The notes below the pieces were generated by a model. It saw nothing but the letters and a program-made list of their open reading frames with translations. It made no database searches and was not told where the DNA came from. The position numbers were made by a program, and so were the translations under genes. From Flagellimonas sp947499585 (GTDB taxonomy: Bacteria; Bacteroidota; Bacteroidia; Flavobacteriales; Flavobacteriaceae): a DNA stretch of 64,000 bases. Below, one piece after another: positions 35,787 to 45,611 of this stretch (positions within the stretch are counted from its first letter, which is position 1; each line of letters starts with the position of its first letter). The DNA is taken from NCBI RefSeq assembly GCF_044596045.1, contig NZ_CP138995.1, positions 3,162,001-3,226,000 on the forward strand, in the 5' to 3' direction.

Positions 35787-35800
35787 TGTAGAAATGGATT

Positions 35801-37669
35801 TTAGCGTTTTCCTGTTTTCTTTTGTGCTTCGGCCTGCTCCATCATTTCACGCATCTTTTTCTGGAACTTGTTTTCCTTTTTAGGCTTTTTCTTGTTCTCC
35901 TGAATCTGGGCATGGATTTTATCCTCGTTCAAGATGTATTTTTTGATAGCTAACATAATAAAGATGGTAATCAAATTGGAGACGAAATAATACAAGCTCA
36001 AACCACTGGCGTAGTTGTTAAAGAAAAACAACATCATTACAGGAGAAAGGTACATGATAAACTTCATGTTAGGCATACCTGGTTGTTGTTGCATTTGCAT
36101 ACTCTGCCCTGTGGTCATCGTCATATAGAAGAAGATAGCTACCGATGCCAAAATTGGAAATAGACTTACGTGATCTCCATAAAACGGAATGGCAAACGGT
36201 AAATTGAAGATGGTATCATAAGAAGATAAATCTTCCGCCCACAAAAATGACTTTTGTCTTAACGCAAAGGACGTTGGAAAAAACATGAACAACGAGTAAA
36301 AAATGGGCAACTGTAATAATGCCGGTATACAACCACTCATAGGACTTACCCCTGCCTTATTGTACAGCTTCATGGTTTCTTGCTGCTTTTTCATGGCATT
36401 ATCCTTCAATCGCTCATTAATCTCAGTAATCTCAGGCTTCAATACTTTCATCTTGGCTTGTGACAGATACGATTTATAAGTAACCGGAGATAAAGCCAAA
36501 CGAACAATAATCGTCATTATAACAATGGCTATTCCATAAGGAAGAAATGAACTTAAAAAAGTATAGAAGGGTGTAAAAATGTATCGGTTAATCCAACCAA
36601 AAATTCCCCACCCAAAAGGAATGGATTCTACCAATCCCAAATCTTTGTACTCATCCAATACTTTTACATCTGTTGGCCCGTAGTACCAGTGCATATTTTG
36701 AGAAAGCTCTCCACCCTGCAATTCTAAAGCAGTTTTAGTAGTATATGCCTTTGTAAACAGTGTTTCTTTGCTCTCTTCCTCCACTAAGTTTGTAGAACTC
36801 AGTGCCGCACTCTTAAAGTGGGTGTCCGTTGCTAAAATAGAACTGAAAAAATGCTGGCGATAAGACAACCATTTTATATCCGTTTCCGTTTCTTCATCTA
36901 AATCACTGCTTTCCGAAAGTTTGCTGATTTTACCCCCATCATGATTATAGGTCAAACGCGTATAACGGTTTTCATAGAGAATACTTTTGTCATGTCTGAT
37001 TCCTTTAAGATTCCATTCCAAATCAATAGGACGGGTTGAATTAAGAACTCCATTTAGCCCTTGCGATCTAATCGTAAAATCCACCAAATAATCATTAGGT
37101 TTCATCTCATACCTATACTCTAAAAATTGATTTTGCGAAATCTTGGCTTTCATGGAAAGCACTTGATTATCTCCGTTATTTGAAAATGAGGGTTCAAAAA
37201 ACAAGTCCAAAGTGTTCAATACTCTATTATCAGATGTGGAAAAGTTTATTCCGAATTTGGCATTCCCATCTTTCACTAAATATATTGGAACAGAATCATG
37301 GTCAACAAAATTCTTCATTCTGGCCTCTATAATCTGGCCCCCTTTATTATCAATCTCTAAATAAAGTATCTCATTCTCCAATTTTGTAGTACCCGTTGAG
37401 GCATTAGTAAAACCAAAAGCCCCTACTGAAGTTTTATAACTTGCTACTGCAGTAGAATCTTGCAAGTTAATTGGAGTAGGGTCATTATCTACAACTGGTT
37501 CCGCGACAGCTTCCGTTTCCTTTGCTGCTGCTTCAACCTTTTCCTGTTCTGCTTTTTGGGCTTCTAATTCTTCTGGGGTGGGCTGATTTTGGTAAAACAT
37601 AAAAATGAGTATCCCAAAAATCAATACAAAACCAATAATGGATTTGACGTCCAGTTTCTTTTCTTCCAT
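35801..37669 (-). CDS. yidC: Membrane protein insertase YidC
   Basis: Inserts proteins into the inner membrane, alone or with Sec. The 622 residues include an N-terminal helix (IIGFVLIFGILIFMFYQ), a long linker rich in Glu/Ala, a periplasmic beta domain (about residues 90-340, with FGFTNASTGTTKLENEIL) and the five-helix core starting near 365 (YTFLSSFLPYGIAIVIMTIIVRLALSP). The hydrophilic groove segment is KSYLSQAKMKVLKPEI. The C-terminal tail is strongly basic (KKKPKKENKFQKKM), as in ribosome-binding YidC. It is 59 bp after pyrG on the same strand. Confidence 0.96.
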   Translation of the reverse strand: MEEKKLDVKSIIGFVLIFGILIFMFYQNQPTPEELEAQKAEQEKVEAAAKETEAVAEPVVDNDPTPINLQDSTAVASYKTSVGAFGFTNASTGTTKLENEILYLEIDNKGGQIIEARMKNFVDHDSVPIYLVKDGNAKFGINFSTSDNRVLNTLDLFFEPSFSNNGDNQVLSMKAKISQNQFLEYRYEMKPNDYLVDFTIRSQGLNGVLNSTRPIDLEWNLKGIRHDKSILYENRYTRLTYNHDGGKISKLSESSDLDEETETDIKWLSYRQHFFSSILATDTHFKSAALSSTNLVEEESKETLFTKAYTTKTALELQGGELSQNMHWYYGPTDVKVLDEYKDLGLVESIPFGWGIFGWINRYIFTPFYTFLSSFLPYGIAIVIMTIIVRLALSPVTYKSYLSQAKMKVLKPEITEINERLKDNAMKKQQETMKLYNKAGVSPMSGCIPALLQLPIFYSLFMFFPTSFALRQKSFLWAEDLSSYDTIFNLPFAIPFYGDHVSLFPILASVAIFFYMTMTTGQSMQMQQQPGMPNMKFIMYLSPVMMLFFFNNYASGLSLYYFVSNLITIFIMLAIKKYILNEDKIHAQIQENKKKPKKENKFQKKMREMMEQAEAQKKTGKR

Positions 37670-37728
37670 GAAAGTTATTTAGTGAAAATCTTTATTTCAG
37701 GTGGCAAATATATGTCCAAAACTGGAGT

Positions 37729-39363
37729 TTATGCCAAACTGGCATTAGTTTGTTGCTGCTTTTGCACCAAAACTGCCTTTACAAAACCCACAAACAACGG
37801 ATGGGGGTTTGCAACCGTACTCCTATATTCTGGATGATACTGTACTCCTACAAACCACGGATGCGACGGAATCTCAATCACCTCAACCAAGCCAGTTTTT
37901 GGATTTAGACCCGTGGCCAATAATCCAGCTTCTTCCATTTGAGCTTTATAGTCGTTATTGTATTCAAAACGATGTCTATGACGTTCGGTTATATCCGTTT
38001 TGGAATAGACTTTATTTACCAGACTACCTTCTTTGAGTTGGCAATCCCATGCTCCTAAACGCATTGTGCCGCCCATATCTGTAACCAATTTTTGCTCTTC
38101 CATTAGGCTAATAACAGGTTCTGGGGTATTCTCATCCATCTCTGTGGAATTAGCGTTTTCCAGACCTAAAACATTCCGTGCAAATTCAATTACTGCCATT
38201 TGCATACCTAAACATATCCCTAAAAATGGAACATCATTTTCACGAGCATATTTTACCGCTAAGATTTTGCCCTCAATACCTCTTTCTCCAAAACCAGGGG
38301 CTACCAAAATCCCATCCAATCCTTTTAATTTTTCATCAACTTCTGATGCTGTAATATGCTCAGAATGTATAGATCGTATGTCTACCTTTACTTCATTAGC
38401 TGCACCTGCATGAATGAAAGATTCTAAAATAGATTTGTAGGAATCTTGAAGTTCAACATATTTGCCAATGAGGCCAATAGTTACTTTATTCTTTGGGTTC
38501 TTATGCTTTTTTAAGAACTGCTTCCATTGCTCAAGGTTTGGTTCTGTTTCCTGAGGAAGTGCTAATTTTTCAAGTGTCACTTTGTCCAATCCCTCTTCTT
38601 GCATCAATACTGGAACATCATAAATGGTGGATGCATCTATAGATTGAATCACGGCTTCTTTCCTTACATTACAGAAAAGTGCCAGTTTTTCCTTGATGTC
38701 ATCAGATATTTCGTGCTCAGTTCTACAAACCAGAATATCAGCTTTTATTCCACTCTCCATCAAGGTTTTTACGGAGTGTTGTGTGGGTTTGGTTTTCAGT
38801 TCACCTGCTGCAGAAAGAAATGGCACCAAAGTTAGATGTATTACCATCCCATTATTATCTCCCAATTCCCATAAAAGTTGTCTAACGGCTTCTATATATG
38901 GTAAAGATTCAATATCACCTACAGTACCTCCAATTTCTGTAATTACAATGTCATAATCCCCACTATTCCCTAAAATCTGAATGCGTTCTTTTATCTCATT
39001 GGTAATATGTGGAACAACTTGTACCGTTTTGCCCAAGAATTCACCCCTACGTTCCTTTTCAATAACGCTTTGGTAAATCCTGCCAGTGGTAACATTGTTA
39101 GCCTGTGAAGTGCGAACGTTTAGAAAGCGCTCATAATGCCCCAAATCCAGATCCGTCTCGGCCCCATCATCGGTAACATAGCATTCTCCATGCTCATAAG
39201 GATTTAATGTTCCTGGATCAACATTGATATAAGGATCTAGTTTTTGTATGGTAGTTCGGTAACCTCTAGCCTGTAGTAACTTGGCTAAAGATGCGGCGAT
39301 AATTCCTTTACCTAAGGAAGAAGTAACGCCACCCGTAACGAAAATGTACTTGGTTTGTGACAT
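37729..39363 (-). CDS. pyrG: CTP synthase
   Basis: Makes CTP from UTP with glutamine nitrogen. The 544 residues show the synthetase domain (KYIFVTGGVTSSLGKGIIAAS at the N-terminus; DGAETDLDLGHYERF) and the C-terminal glutamine amidotransferase domain with nucleophile Cys in PFLGICLGMQMAVIEFA and the His/Glu of VQYHPEYRS. Upstream on the minus strand a TAACTTTA -7-like box leaves a short leader. It precedes yidC in the same direction. Confidence 0.97.
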   Translation of the reverse strand: MSQTKYIFVTGGVTSSLGKGIIAASLAKLLQARGYRTTIQKLDPYINVDPGTLNPYEHGECYVTDDGAETDLDLGHYERFLNVRTSQANNVTTGRIYQSVIEKERRGEFLGKTVQVVPHITNEIKERIQILGNSGDYDIVITEIGGTVGDIESLPYIEAVRQLLWELGDNNGMVIHLTLVPFLSAAGELKTKPTQHSVKTLMESGIKADILVCRTEHEISDDIKEKLALFCNVRKEAVIQSIDASTIYDVPVLMQEEGLDKVTLEKLALPQETEPNLEQWKQFLKKHKNPKNKVTIGLIGKYVELQDSYKSILESFIHAGAANEVKVDIRSIHSEHITASEVDEKLKGLDGILVAPGFGERGIEGKILAVKYARENDVPFLGICLGMQMAVIEFARNVLGLENANSTEMDENTPEPVISLMEEQKLVTDMGGTMRLGAWDCQLKEGSLVNKVYSKTDITERHRHRFEYNNDYKAQMEEAGLLATGLNPKTGLVEVIEIPSHPWFVGVQYHPEYRSTVANPHPLFVGFVKAVLVQKQQQTNASLA

Positions 39364-39420
39364 ATTGGGAACTCTATTACGGGGCGTAAAGTTACAAATT
39401 GCCAGCGAAAAATAAGATCA

Positions 39421-39654
39421 TTACTTAGGAAATTCTTTTCTAATTTTCCTAATCATTGGTTCCAGACCATTGTCCTTTACATCTAACATGGTAATTAAAT
39501 GTTCTCCAAGCTTTCCTCTTGGAAACCCTTTCTGTCTGAACCACACCAAATAAGCCAAGGGCAAATCTACCAAATAGCAATCTTTGTACTTACCAAAGGG
39601 CATTTTATAGTGGGCAAGTTCCAGTAACTTTTCTTTGTCAGGTTGAATTTCCAT
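39421..39654 (-). CDS. DUF3820 protein
   Basis: A 77-residue cytoplasmic protein of the DUF3820 family, recognised by MPFGKYKDCYLVDLPLAYLVWF and the following KGFPRGKLGEHL. The family is widespread in proteobacteria and Bacteroidota and has no established function. It starts 44 bp from the divergent TIM-barrel gene and is 57 bp upstream of pyrG on the same strand. Confidence 0.88.
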   Translation of the reverse strand: MEIQPDKEKLLELAHYKMPFGKYKDCYLVDLPLAYLVWFRQKGFPRGKLGEHLITMLDVKDNGLEPMIRKIRKEFPK

Positions 39655-39671
39655 TTATACTTCTAAAATAC

Positions 39672-39679
39672 TATCTTTC
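39672..39679 (+). promoter_or_regulatory. -7 box before the TIM-barrel isomerase gene
   Basis: TATCTTTC, near the TAnnTTTG consensus, ends 19 bp before the ATG at 39699 in the short divergent spacer. A TTG is not clear. Confidence 0.35.
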
Positions 39680-39698
39680 TTGGTATAAACGCCTAATC

Positions 39699-40562
39699 AT
39701 GAAGAGAAGAAATTTCATAGCGGCAGCAGCAGTTGGGTCGGCGGGTATTGCAACCACCACATCCTTAGCTCAAAGCCAAAAAAAAAGTAAGGATTTTGAT
39801 CTAAAAAACAACATTAATCATAGTGTATGTCAATGGTGTTTTGGCCATTTGCCTTTAGAAGAATTTCTTCAAATATTGAATGGGTTAGGGATAAAGGCGA
39901 TTGATCTTATCGGTCCAAAAGATTGGCCACTTTTGAAAAAGTATGATATTCATTGTTCTATGTGCAATGGTGCAGAAATTAGCTTGACAGAAGGGTGGAA
40001 CGACCCAAAATACCATGAAGAACTCATAAAGAACTATACAGAGATAATCCCTCAGGTAGCTGAAGCCGGATATACCAATCTCATCTGTTTTAGTGGCAAC
40101 CGAAGGGGGATTAACGATTATGTAGGGCTACAAAATTGCGTGGACGGACTTTCCAAGATCATGCCTTTGGCAGAAAAACATGGTGTTGTAATTCAAATGG
40201 AATTGTTCAATCAGGTCAACCATCCAGATTATATGTGCGATAGCTCCATATGGGGCGTGGAACTCTGCAAACATCTGGGCAGTGACAACTTTAAACTCCT
40301 TTTTGATATCTACCATATGCAAATACAAGAAGGCGACATCATCAGAAGTATTCAAAATTATCATCCCTACTTTGGGCACTACCATACCGCGGGTGTACCA
40401 GGGCGGCATGAGATTGATGAAACCCAAGAATTGTATTACCCTGCCATCATAAAAGCAATTTTAGATACAGGTTTTACTGGCCACGTGGCACAAGAGTTTA
40501 TCACAACTTGGGATGACAAGATTGAAGCTCTTAAAGATGCTTTTTTACGGTGCGATGTCTAA
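39699..40562 (+). CDS. Tat-exported hydroxypyruvate-isomerase-like TIM-barrel protein
   Basis: A 287-residue protein of the xylose-isomerase-like TIM-barrel superfamily, close to hydroxypyruvate isomerase (Hyi). The N-terminus MKRRNFIAAAAVGSAGIATTTSLAQ is a twin-arginine signal, so the folded enzyme is exported. Barrel segments include QWCFGHLPLEEFL, VIQMELFNQVNH with a metal-ligand Glu, LLFDIYHMQIQEGD and QEFITTW. The substrate of the exported form is not known. Its end overlaps the convergent serine hydrolase gene by four bases. Confidence 0.86.
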   Translation: MKRRNFIAAAAVGSAGIATTTSLAQSQKKSKDFDLKNNINHSVCQWCFGHLPLEEFLQILNGLGIKAIDLIGPKDWPLLKKYDIHCSMCNGAEISLTEGWNDPKYHEELIKNYTEIIPQVAEAGYTNLICFSGNRRGINDYVGLQNCVDGLSKIMPLAEKHGVVIQMELFNQVNHPDYMCDSSIWGVELCKHLGSDNFKLLFDIYHMQIQEGDIIRSIQNYHPYFGHYHTAGVPGRHEIDETQELYYPAIIKAILDTGFTGHVAQEFITTWDDKIEALKDAFLRCDV

Positions 40563-41629
40563 TTAAATAAGGCTGGTACTATATAATTATTCATTAACTC
40601 GTTCGTATAACCATGGGCTTTTCTGTTTCCGTAGTTAGTGGTTGTAATTACAACTACAGCTTCCAATTCTGGAATTGCCAGAACTTTTTGCCCACCATTT
40701 CCGGACATATAATATGATCTGTACTTTTTATCACTTCCAAAAGACTTCAACCATAACAAATATCCGTAATCAGTTCCTTCTCTTGCATTTGCCTTAGGTG
40801 AAGTTGCTTTTTGAATCCATTCTTTTGAAAGAATTTGTTTTCCGTCCCATTCGCCATTTTGAAGAAACATTTGGATGATCTTTAAAAAATCACGGCTTCT
40901 GTATTCACTTCCGCCAGCTGTGTTTAAAACACTGGAAGGCGTATAGTGCAATTTATAATCCTTAATATTTAATGGGTCAAATAAGTTTTGTGCTACAAAA
41001 CTGTCCAAAGGCATCTCTACAGCATTTTCAACAACTACAGCCATTGTCGCAGCTCCGGCAGAGCAATAGCTCATAGCCCTACCATAAGGGGAGTCTTTCG
41101 GTTTAGGCCCAAATGGAAACGAACGTATTGGAAGGTCTACAAAAAACTGAAGCCAATCTTCAACAATATACATGCGCTCTTCATTGCCTCTCGAAAACAT
41201 ATTATCATCATCACATTCAAGCATAGAGCTCATGGTCAACAAATCTTCAATAGTAATCTCTTGTTTTCTAGGATCTTGATTTTTTATGGGCAATTCTGGT
41301 TTCAAGTATTTAAAAATTTTTTCCTTTTCTGATTTTATATACCCTTTATCTATAGCAATTCCTGTGAGGATGGTAGCCATAGTTTTAGTTACAGATCGGG
41401 TGTTTCTTTTCGTGTTTATATCTGTTCCATTATAGTATTTTTCAAAAACCAGTTTTCCCTGCCTGGCGACCAAAACACTTGTAATCCTCTCATAATCTCC
41501 ATTATCAATCTTTTTATCCATTTCTTTAAAGAGTGCATGGTCTATTCTGTTTTTCTCTGAAAAGTCCAATTGAGCGCTTAGAGAAGTTGGAATCACAATC
41601 ATTAATACATACCAGATGAATTTGTTCAT
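40559..41629 (-). CDS. Serine hydrolase of the beta-lactamase/class C family
   Basis: A 356-residue secreted hydrolase. The signal peptide is MNKFIWYVLMIVIPTSLSAQ. The SxxK catalytic motif is in TRSVTKTMATIL near residue 82. The Tyr-x-Ser segment is in MSYCSAGAATMA and a Gly-rich third motif in YMSGNGGQKVLA. Such proteins include esterases, D-amino-acid peptidases and penicillin-recognising enzymes. The HxG-like motif is absent, so beta-lactamase activity is not implied. It is convergent with the isomerase gene. Confidence 0.88.
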   Translation of the reverse strand: MNKFIWYVLMIVIPTSLSAQLDFSEKNRIDHALFKEMDKKIDNGDYERITSVLVARQGKLVFEKYYNGTDINTKRNTRSVTKTMATILTGIAIDKGYIKSEKEKIFKYLKPELPIKNQDPRKQEITIEDLLTMSSMLECDDDNMFSRGNEERMYIVEDWLQFFVDLPIRSFPFGPKPKDSPYGRAMSYCSAGAATMAVVVENAVEMPLDSFVAQNLFDPLNIKDYKLHYTPSSVLNTAGGSEYRSRDFLKIIQMFLQNGEWDGKQILSKEWIQKATSPKANAREGTDYGYLLWLKSFGSDKKYRSYYMSGNGGQKVLAIPELEAVVVITTTNYGNRKAHGYTNELMNNYIVPALFN

Positions 41630-41709
41630 TTCTATTGTTTTTTGATTATTTCAACAAAGTAAATCAAGCATTTATGATAAAAATAGAATGATATTAACAT
41701 GAAACAGGA

Positions 41710-42513
41710 TTAGAGAAACTTTTGCCTAAAGGTTTTTGGGGTTTCTTGGAAACAATTTTTGAATGTTCGTGTAAAATGACTTTGATCAGAAAATCCGCAA
41801 GAGTGCGCTATCTCAGTAAGAGAGTAATTCTGATTTCCCAATAGATGAATAGCTTTTTTAATTTTATGGCTTCTAATGTAATCTCCCAATGTGGTATTGA
41901 GATATTTTGGGATACTTCGAGACAAGTGCACCGGGTGCACACCCAAAGTTTTGGAAAGTGAGGATAATGTTAAATCATTAGGGTCATCATATATCAATTG
42001 TCTTAATTTCTCTATCCATTCCGGTTCTGTTTTTATTGGAGTCAAATCCTCTCCCCATACTTCCTCACAAAGTTGCAAAACCAATACATCTAAAGATACA
42101 GTGGAATACTTATCGTTACATTTAAACTCATAGTAGATTTTTGCCAAGGTTTGGTGTAATCTTGGATCTTTCATAAGTCCGCTACCTTCCCAAAGGTTTT
42201 CGTTTAGGTTTTTCTTTCCGAAACAATTTCGATCTAATTCAATATGAAAACCTTTTGCTAAACGAGTTTCTTTAGTATTCATGTGCATTTCTTGCCAATT
42301 ATGAAACAAAAAGCTGCCAGGAGGACACAGTGTAGTACCTCCCCTATTGATATCTTTAAGGTTTCCGTCCAAGACATACATGAAGTAGGGGTTTTCATGA
42401 TAATGCCAATCTGTTTGCGGTAAATTATAATCATATTCGGAAAAAGAAACACCTACATTCTCTAATTCCAATTTACGGATGCCGTAATAGTTGCCCTTTT
42501 CTAGAATTTTCAT
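41710..42513 (-). CDS. AraC-family transcriptional regulator
   Basis: A 267-residue regulator with an N-terminal cupin-like sensor (YHENPYFMYVLDGNL; LCPPGSFLFHNWQEMHMN) and a C-terminal AraC DNA-binding domain of two helix-turn-helix units (LTLSSLSKTLGVHPVHLSR and YSLTEIAHSCGFSDQSHFTRTF, about residues 175-262). The ligand is unknown. It lies downstream of the guaA operon in the same direction with a 50-bp gap, and upstream of the serine hydrolase gene, which may be a target. Confidence 0.92.
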   Translation of the reverse strand: MKILEKGNYYGIRKLELENVGVSFSEYDYNLPQTDWHYHENPYFMYVLDGNLKDINRGGTTLCPPGSFLFHNWQEMHMNTKETRLAKGFHIELDRNCFGKKNLNENLWEGSGLMKDPRLHQTLAKIYYEFKCNDKYSTVSLDVLVLQLCEEVWGEDLTPIKTEPEWIEKLRQLIYDDPNDLTLSSLSKTLGVHPVHLSRSIPKYLNTTLGDYIRSHKIKKAIHLLGNQNYSLTEIAHSCGFSDQSHFTRTFKNCFQETPKTFRQKFL

Positions 42514-42563
42514 ACACTATAAAGAATACGAAATATGCCAAACGTTACAACCGACAATAAAAT

Positions 42564-43094
42564 TTAGTTTTTATCCAAAGCCTTAGCTATCCTCTTGTTC
42601 CACTCCAATTGCTTTTCAGCGTTTCTGGAAAAGCTGGTTTCCCAGTCGTATAAATCTTGAAAATCTTCTAATTCCTTTAAAATTTCCTTGTAGATTTTCC
42701 GTATCTCGGCCTTTACGTTATCTGAAAAAGAAGTACGTTTCAGCTTATCCCTCATCTTACGAGCAAAGAGTTCAGAAATATCAAAATGGAGTTGCTCATG
42801 ACTTAAGATTAGGTCATCGCAGATTTCTGGCTTGTACCAAGATTCATTTGGATAGAAAAAAGCATTTACTTCAAAATCCAGTTCTACCTCATGATGAATT
42901 AGATTTGCAGAGTATTTATAACTTATTCCACTTGCTGTAGTGGCTGCAGGTACGGCAGCTGGTGGGATTTTACCTCTAAAATCTGACCAAGTAAGTCGTT
43001 TACCGGAATCCCATAAAATGCCCTCTTCAATTTCTTGGGCGTATCCTAAGAAACAAAGAAATAAAAGGCATCCTATAGAAATTACTTTACCCAA
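42564..43094 (-). CDS. Secreted DUF922-like putative zinc protease
   Basis: A 176-residue exported protein. The signal peptide is MGKVISIGCLLFLCFLGYAQ. The domain begins with LTWSDFRGKIP, and the HExxH-type motif is in LSHEQLHFDISELFARKM near residue 105. This resembles DUF922, a family of predicted zinc-dependent proteases. It overlaps the osmC gene by 13 bases and is the last of four overlapping genes beginning with guaA. Confidence 0.8.
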   Translation of the reverse strand: MGKVISIGCLLFLCFLGYAQEIEEGILWDSGKRLTWSDFRGKIPPAAVPAATTASGISYKYSANLIHHEVELDFEVNAFFYPNESWYKPEICDDLILSHEQLHFDISELFARKMRDKLKRTSFSDNVKAEIRKIYKEILKELEDFQDLYDWETSFSRNAEKQLEWNKRIAKALDKN

Positions 43095-43486
43095 TGAAAT
43101 TCAATTATTTTTTCAATATCAGGATGTAAGCTATAATGCACGGGACAGGTATTTGCAGTATTCTTTAAAATTTTCCTATGCTTTTCAGAAATATTGGCAG
43201 GGAGTTCCATTTTCACTTCAATTTTAGAAATGCGCCTAGGATTTGCAGCCATGTGTTTGGTAATTTCGGCAGTAGAACCAGATAGGTCTACTTCTAAGTC
43301 CCTAGCTTTAATACCCATCATTGTCAGCATGCAACTTCCTAGACCAGTAGCTACCGTATCTGTTGGTGAGAATGCTTGTCCCAATCCGTTGTTATCAACT
43401 GGAGCATCTGTAATAAATTCATTGTTAGACCTTAGATGCAAACATGTGGTCCGTAATTCTCCTGTATAAGTAACTTTAGAGGTCAT
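43082..43486 (-). CDS. OsmC family peroxide-reducing protein
   Basis: A 134-residue protein of the OsmC/Ohr fold, which reduces organic hydroperoxides. The two conserved Cys are in GLGSCMLTMMGIKA near residue 51 and in NTCPVHYSLHPDI near residue 113. The FSPTDTVATGLGSC segment is typical of the OsmC-like subgroup. It overlaps the LysM gene by 11 bases and the DUF922 gene by 13. Confidence 0.9.
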   Translation of the reverse strand: MTSKVTYTGELRTTCLHLRSNNEFITDAPVDNNGLGQAFSPTDTVATGLGSCMLTMMGIKARDLEVDLSGSTAEITKHMAANPRRISKIEVKMELPANISEKHRKILKNTANTCPVHYSLHPDIEKIIEFHWVK

Positions 43487-45611
43487 CTAACTTTATTTCT
43501 TTAATTCGTAAACTATCATACTCCATTAAATAGCAGGCCGTGTTATAATATCCAGAAGACCTATTATTCAAATAGTTGAAACTGTTCCCTGTATATTCTG
43601 TAAGCCCAATAATTTTGGAGGTTTCAAAAAGGTTGTTTTTATGGGCCAGTTTCAGTAAAACATCAAAGGTCACATCAAAACCCCGCACTGCATAACGATC
43701 AGGTTTTAAACCTTTGTACCGCTTTCTATATGCTTTAGTAAAGGCATCAGTTCCCGCTTCTCTATAAAAAGAAGGGTAACTAAATTTTAAATTGGAAAGG
43801 TGGGTGCTGGATACTGCATCGCTTTCAAAGGCGCTATTAAAATTTGTAGTGAACATTCTTACGGGAGCCTCTTCAGAAATTGCTGAATTTAGAATAGAAC
43901 TAACGCTAGAAACCATATTGGGTTGATCTGTTTCCACAAATACCCAGTTCTCCTTAGTTTCAGAAAGCATAATCAAAAACTCGTCTAAGTGCAATGACTT
44001 ATTATCAATGATTTTTGCAATTTGAGCAGTAGGAAACTTGGATATAATAGAGTCATAGGCCACTTGATGAGTAGAATCGGCAATAATAACTACATTTTGA
44101 TCTGTGTAGTTTTTTTCCATGTAGGAAAGCATTTTTTGTCGAAGAATATCATCTGTTGGAACTGAGAAATATACATTGCTATGACTCAATTGACTATCTG
44201 AAGCTATTGGAGAGATCACAGGAATATTTTTTGAAGCAGCCTGAACCGCCACCTCATTTAAAGCTCCTGAAGATACCGGACCGATAATGGCGTTTACCCC
44301 TAAAAGATTTTCCCTAAATAAAATTTCTTTGACCTTTGTTTGACTTAGCTCCGTATCAAAAGTTTTTACATCAACAGAGACACCCATTTTCTTAATAGAG
44401 TCCAAGGCGACCAATGCTCCCGAATAGAATCCAACACTTAAACTGATGTCTCTTCTTGTTTCTATTTGACTAATGGTCTTCTTTCTATCCTTAAAATCAA
44501 CCCTATCCAATCTAAAAGGTAGCATAAAAACCAATTTTGGTCTGTTTAGAACATTGATGCTATCTATCAAACTAATTTTATCTAAGACAAGCGCATTTTT
44601 AACTTCTAGACCATTACCACTATCCTTAGGAAGTTTTAAAACCATACCAGCTTTAAGTCCATTTTCCAAATCTGGGTTCAATTGAAACAATTCATCCCTT
44701 GTAATCTTTAAGTTTTGGGTAAGTCTAAAGATATTTTGCTTAGGTTTTACTTCATAAAAAATGAAATTTTCTGTATTTACTTCTCCTGAGGTATCCTTTT
44801 TCTTGGGAAGACGAATAACCATTCCTTCCTTAAGGCCGCCAAGTTTCATAATTTCTGGATTCAGTTTTACAATGGAATCCGAAGGAATACCATACTCTTT
44901 TCCTAAACTGTATAGAGTTTGTTTGGGTGGCACTGTAAAAGAAGTATATAAATCTACTTGTTGATTTTCTAGGCTGTCACCTTTAGGTCTTGGTAAATTT
45001 AGTTCTTGGCCCACCGCCAAATAATCTGAGCTTTTACTTAGATCAGGATTTAGTATAACCAAGCTATCAACCGTAATTCCGTACTTATGGGCAATACTCC
45101 ATCTAGTCTCTTTAGGTTGTACCGTATACGTTTCAAAATCAAGTGCACGTTCATCCTCTGGTGTAGGCTCTGGGAATTTCGGCACTTGTAATATCATACC
45201 CTTTTTTAGTGGTTCCGAATACAATTGTCTGTTGTACCGTTTCAACTGCTCTTCTGTGATTTTGTAGCGTTGTGTAAGTCCAAACAAGGTTTCTCTTTTC
45301 CTTACCCTATGTCTAGAAAAGCTCAAAGGTTTTTCTTGTTCCTCGGTCTTTTCCACTTTAGGTTTTTCCTCTTGGGTTATTACGGAACCATCTAATGGAA
45401 TAATTAAGATTGTATTTGCTTTTACATCCGAAGCTGTTTTAATCTCCTTATTGGATTGTAAAATGGTGAAAGGGGTGACCCTATACTTTTGGGAGATACT
45501 TTGTAAAGTCTCCCCTTCTTTAACCGCATGAGTTGTATACTTCTGAGCAGAAACTTGAATTGAAGCCAAGAAAAAGACAACAATGCTAAGTCTTAAAATA
45601 TGTTTTTTCAT
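43476..45611 (-). CDS. LysM-repeat protein with a periplasmic-binding-protein domain
   Basis: A 711-residue exported protein. The signal peptide is MKKHILRLSIVVFFLASIQVSAQ. Five LysM repeats cover about residues 25-325 (for example HAVKEGETLQSISQKY, YTVQPKETRWSIAHKYGI), and a type 1 periplasmic ligand-binding domain covers about 345-705 (FMLPFRLDRVDF; IGPVSSGALNEVAVQAA). It should sit on peptidoglycan and bind an unknown ligand. The start 45611 overlaps the guaA stop as ATGA. An ATG six bases upstream (45617) is also possible. Confidence 0.88.
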   Translation of the reverse strand: MKKHILRLSIVVFFLASIQVSAQKYTTHAVKEGETLQSISQKYRVTPFTILQSNKEIKTASDVKANTILIIPLDGSVITQEEKPKVEKTEEQEKPLSFSRHRVRKRETLFGLTQRYKITEEQLKRYNRQLYSEPLKKGMILQVPKFPEPTPEDERALDFETYTVQPKETRWSIAHKYGITVDSLVILNPDLSKSSDYLAVGQELNLPRPKGDSLENQQVDLYTSFTVPPKQTLYSLGKEYGIPSDSIVKLNPEIMKLGGLKEGMVIRLPKKKDTSGEVNTENFIFYEVKPKQNIFRLTQNLKITRDELFQLNPDLENGLKAGMVLKLPKDSGNGLEVKNALVLDKISLIDSINVLNRPKLVFMLPFRLDRVDFKDRKKTISQIETRRDISLSVGFYSGALVALDSIKKMGVSVDVKTFDTELSQTKVKEILFRENLLGVNAIIGPVSSGALNEVAVQAASKNIPVISPIASDSQLSHSNVYFSVPTDDILRQKMLSYMEKNYTDQNVVIIADSTHQVAYDSIISKFPTAQIAKIIDNKSLHLDEFLIMLSETKENWVFVETDQPNMVSSVSSILNSAISEEAPVRMFTTNFNSAFESDAVSSTHLSNLKFSYPSFYREAGTDAFTKAYRKRYKGLKPDRYAVRGFDVTFDVLLKLAHKNNLFETSKIIGLTEYTGNSFNYLNNRSSGYYNTACYLMEYDSLRIKEIKLDDL

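Noticed and set aside
40559..41629. A functional beta-lactamase (antibiotic resistance)
   Set aside because: SxxK and Tyr-x-Ser are present, but no clear KTG/HxG motif or other beta-lactamase-specific feature is visible. The family is mostly esterases and peptidases.
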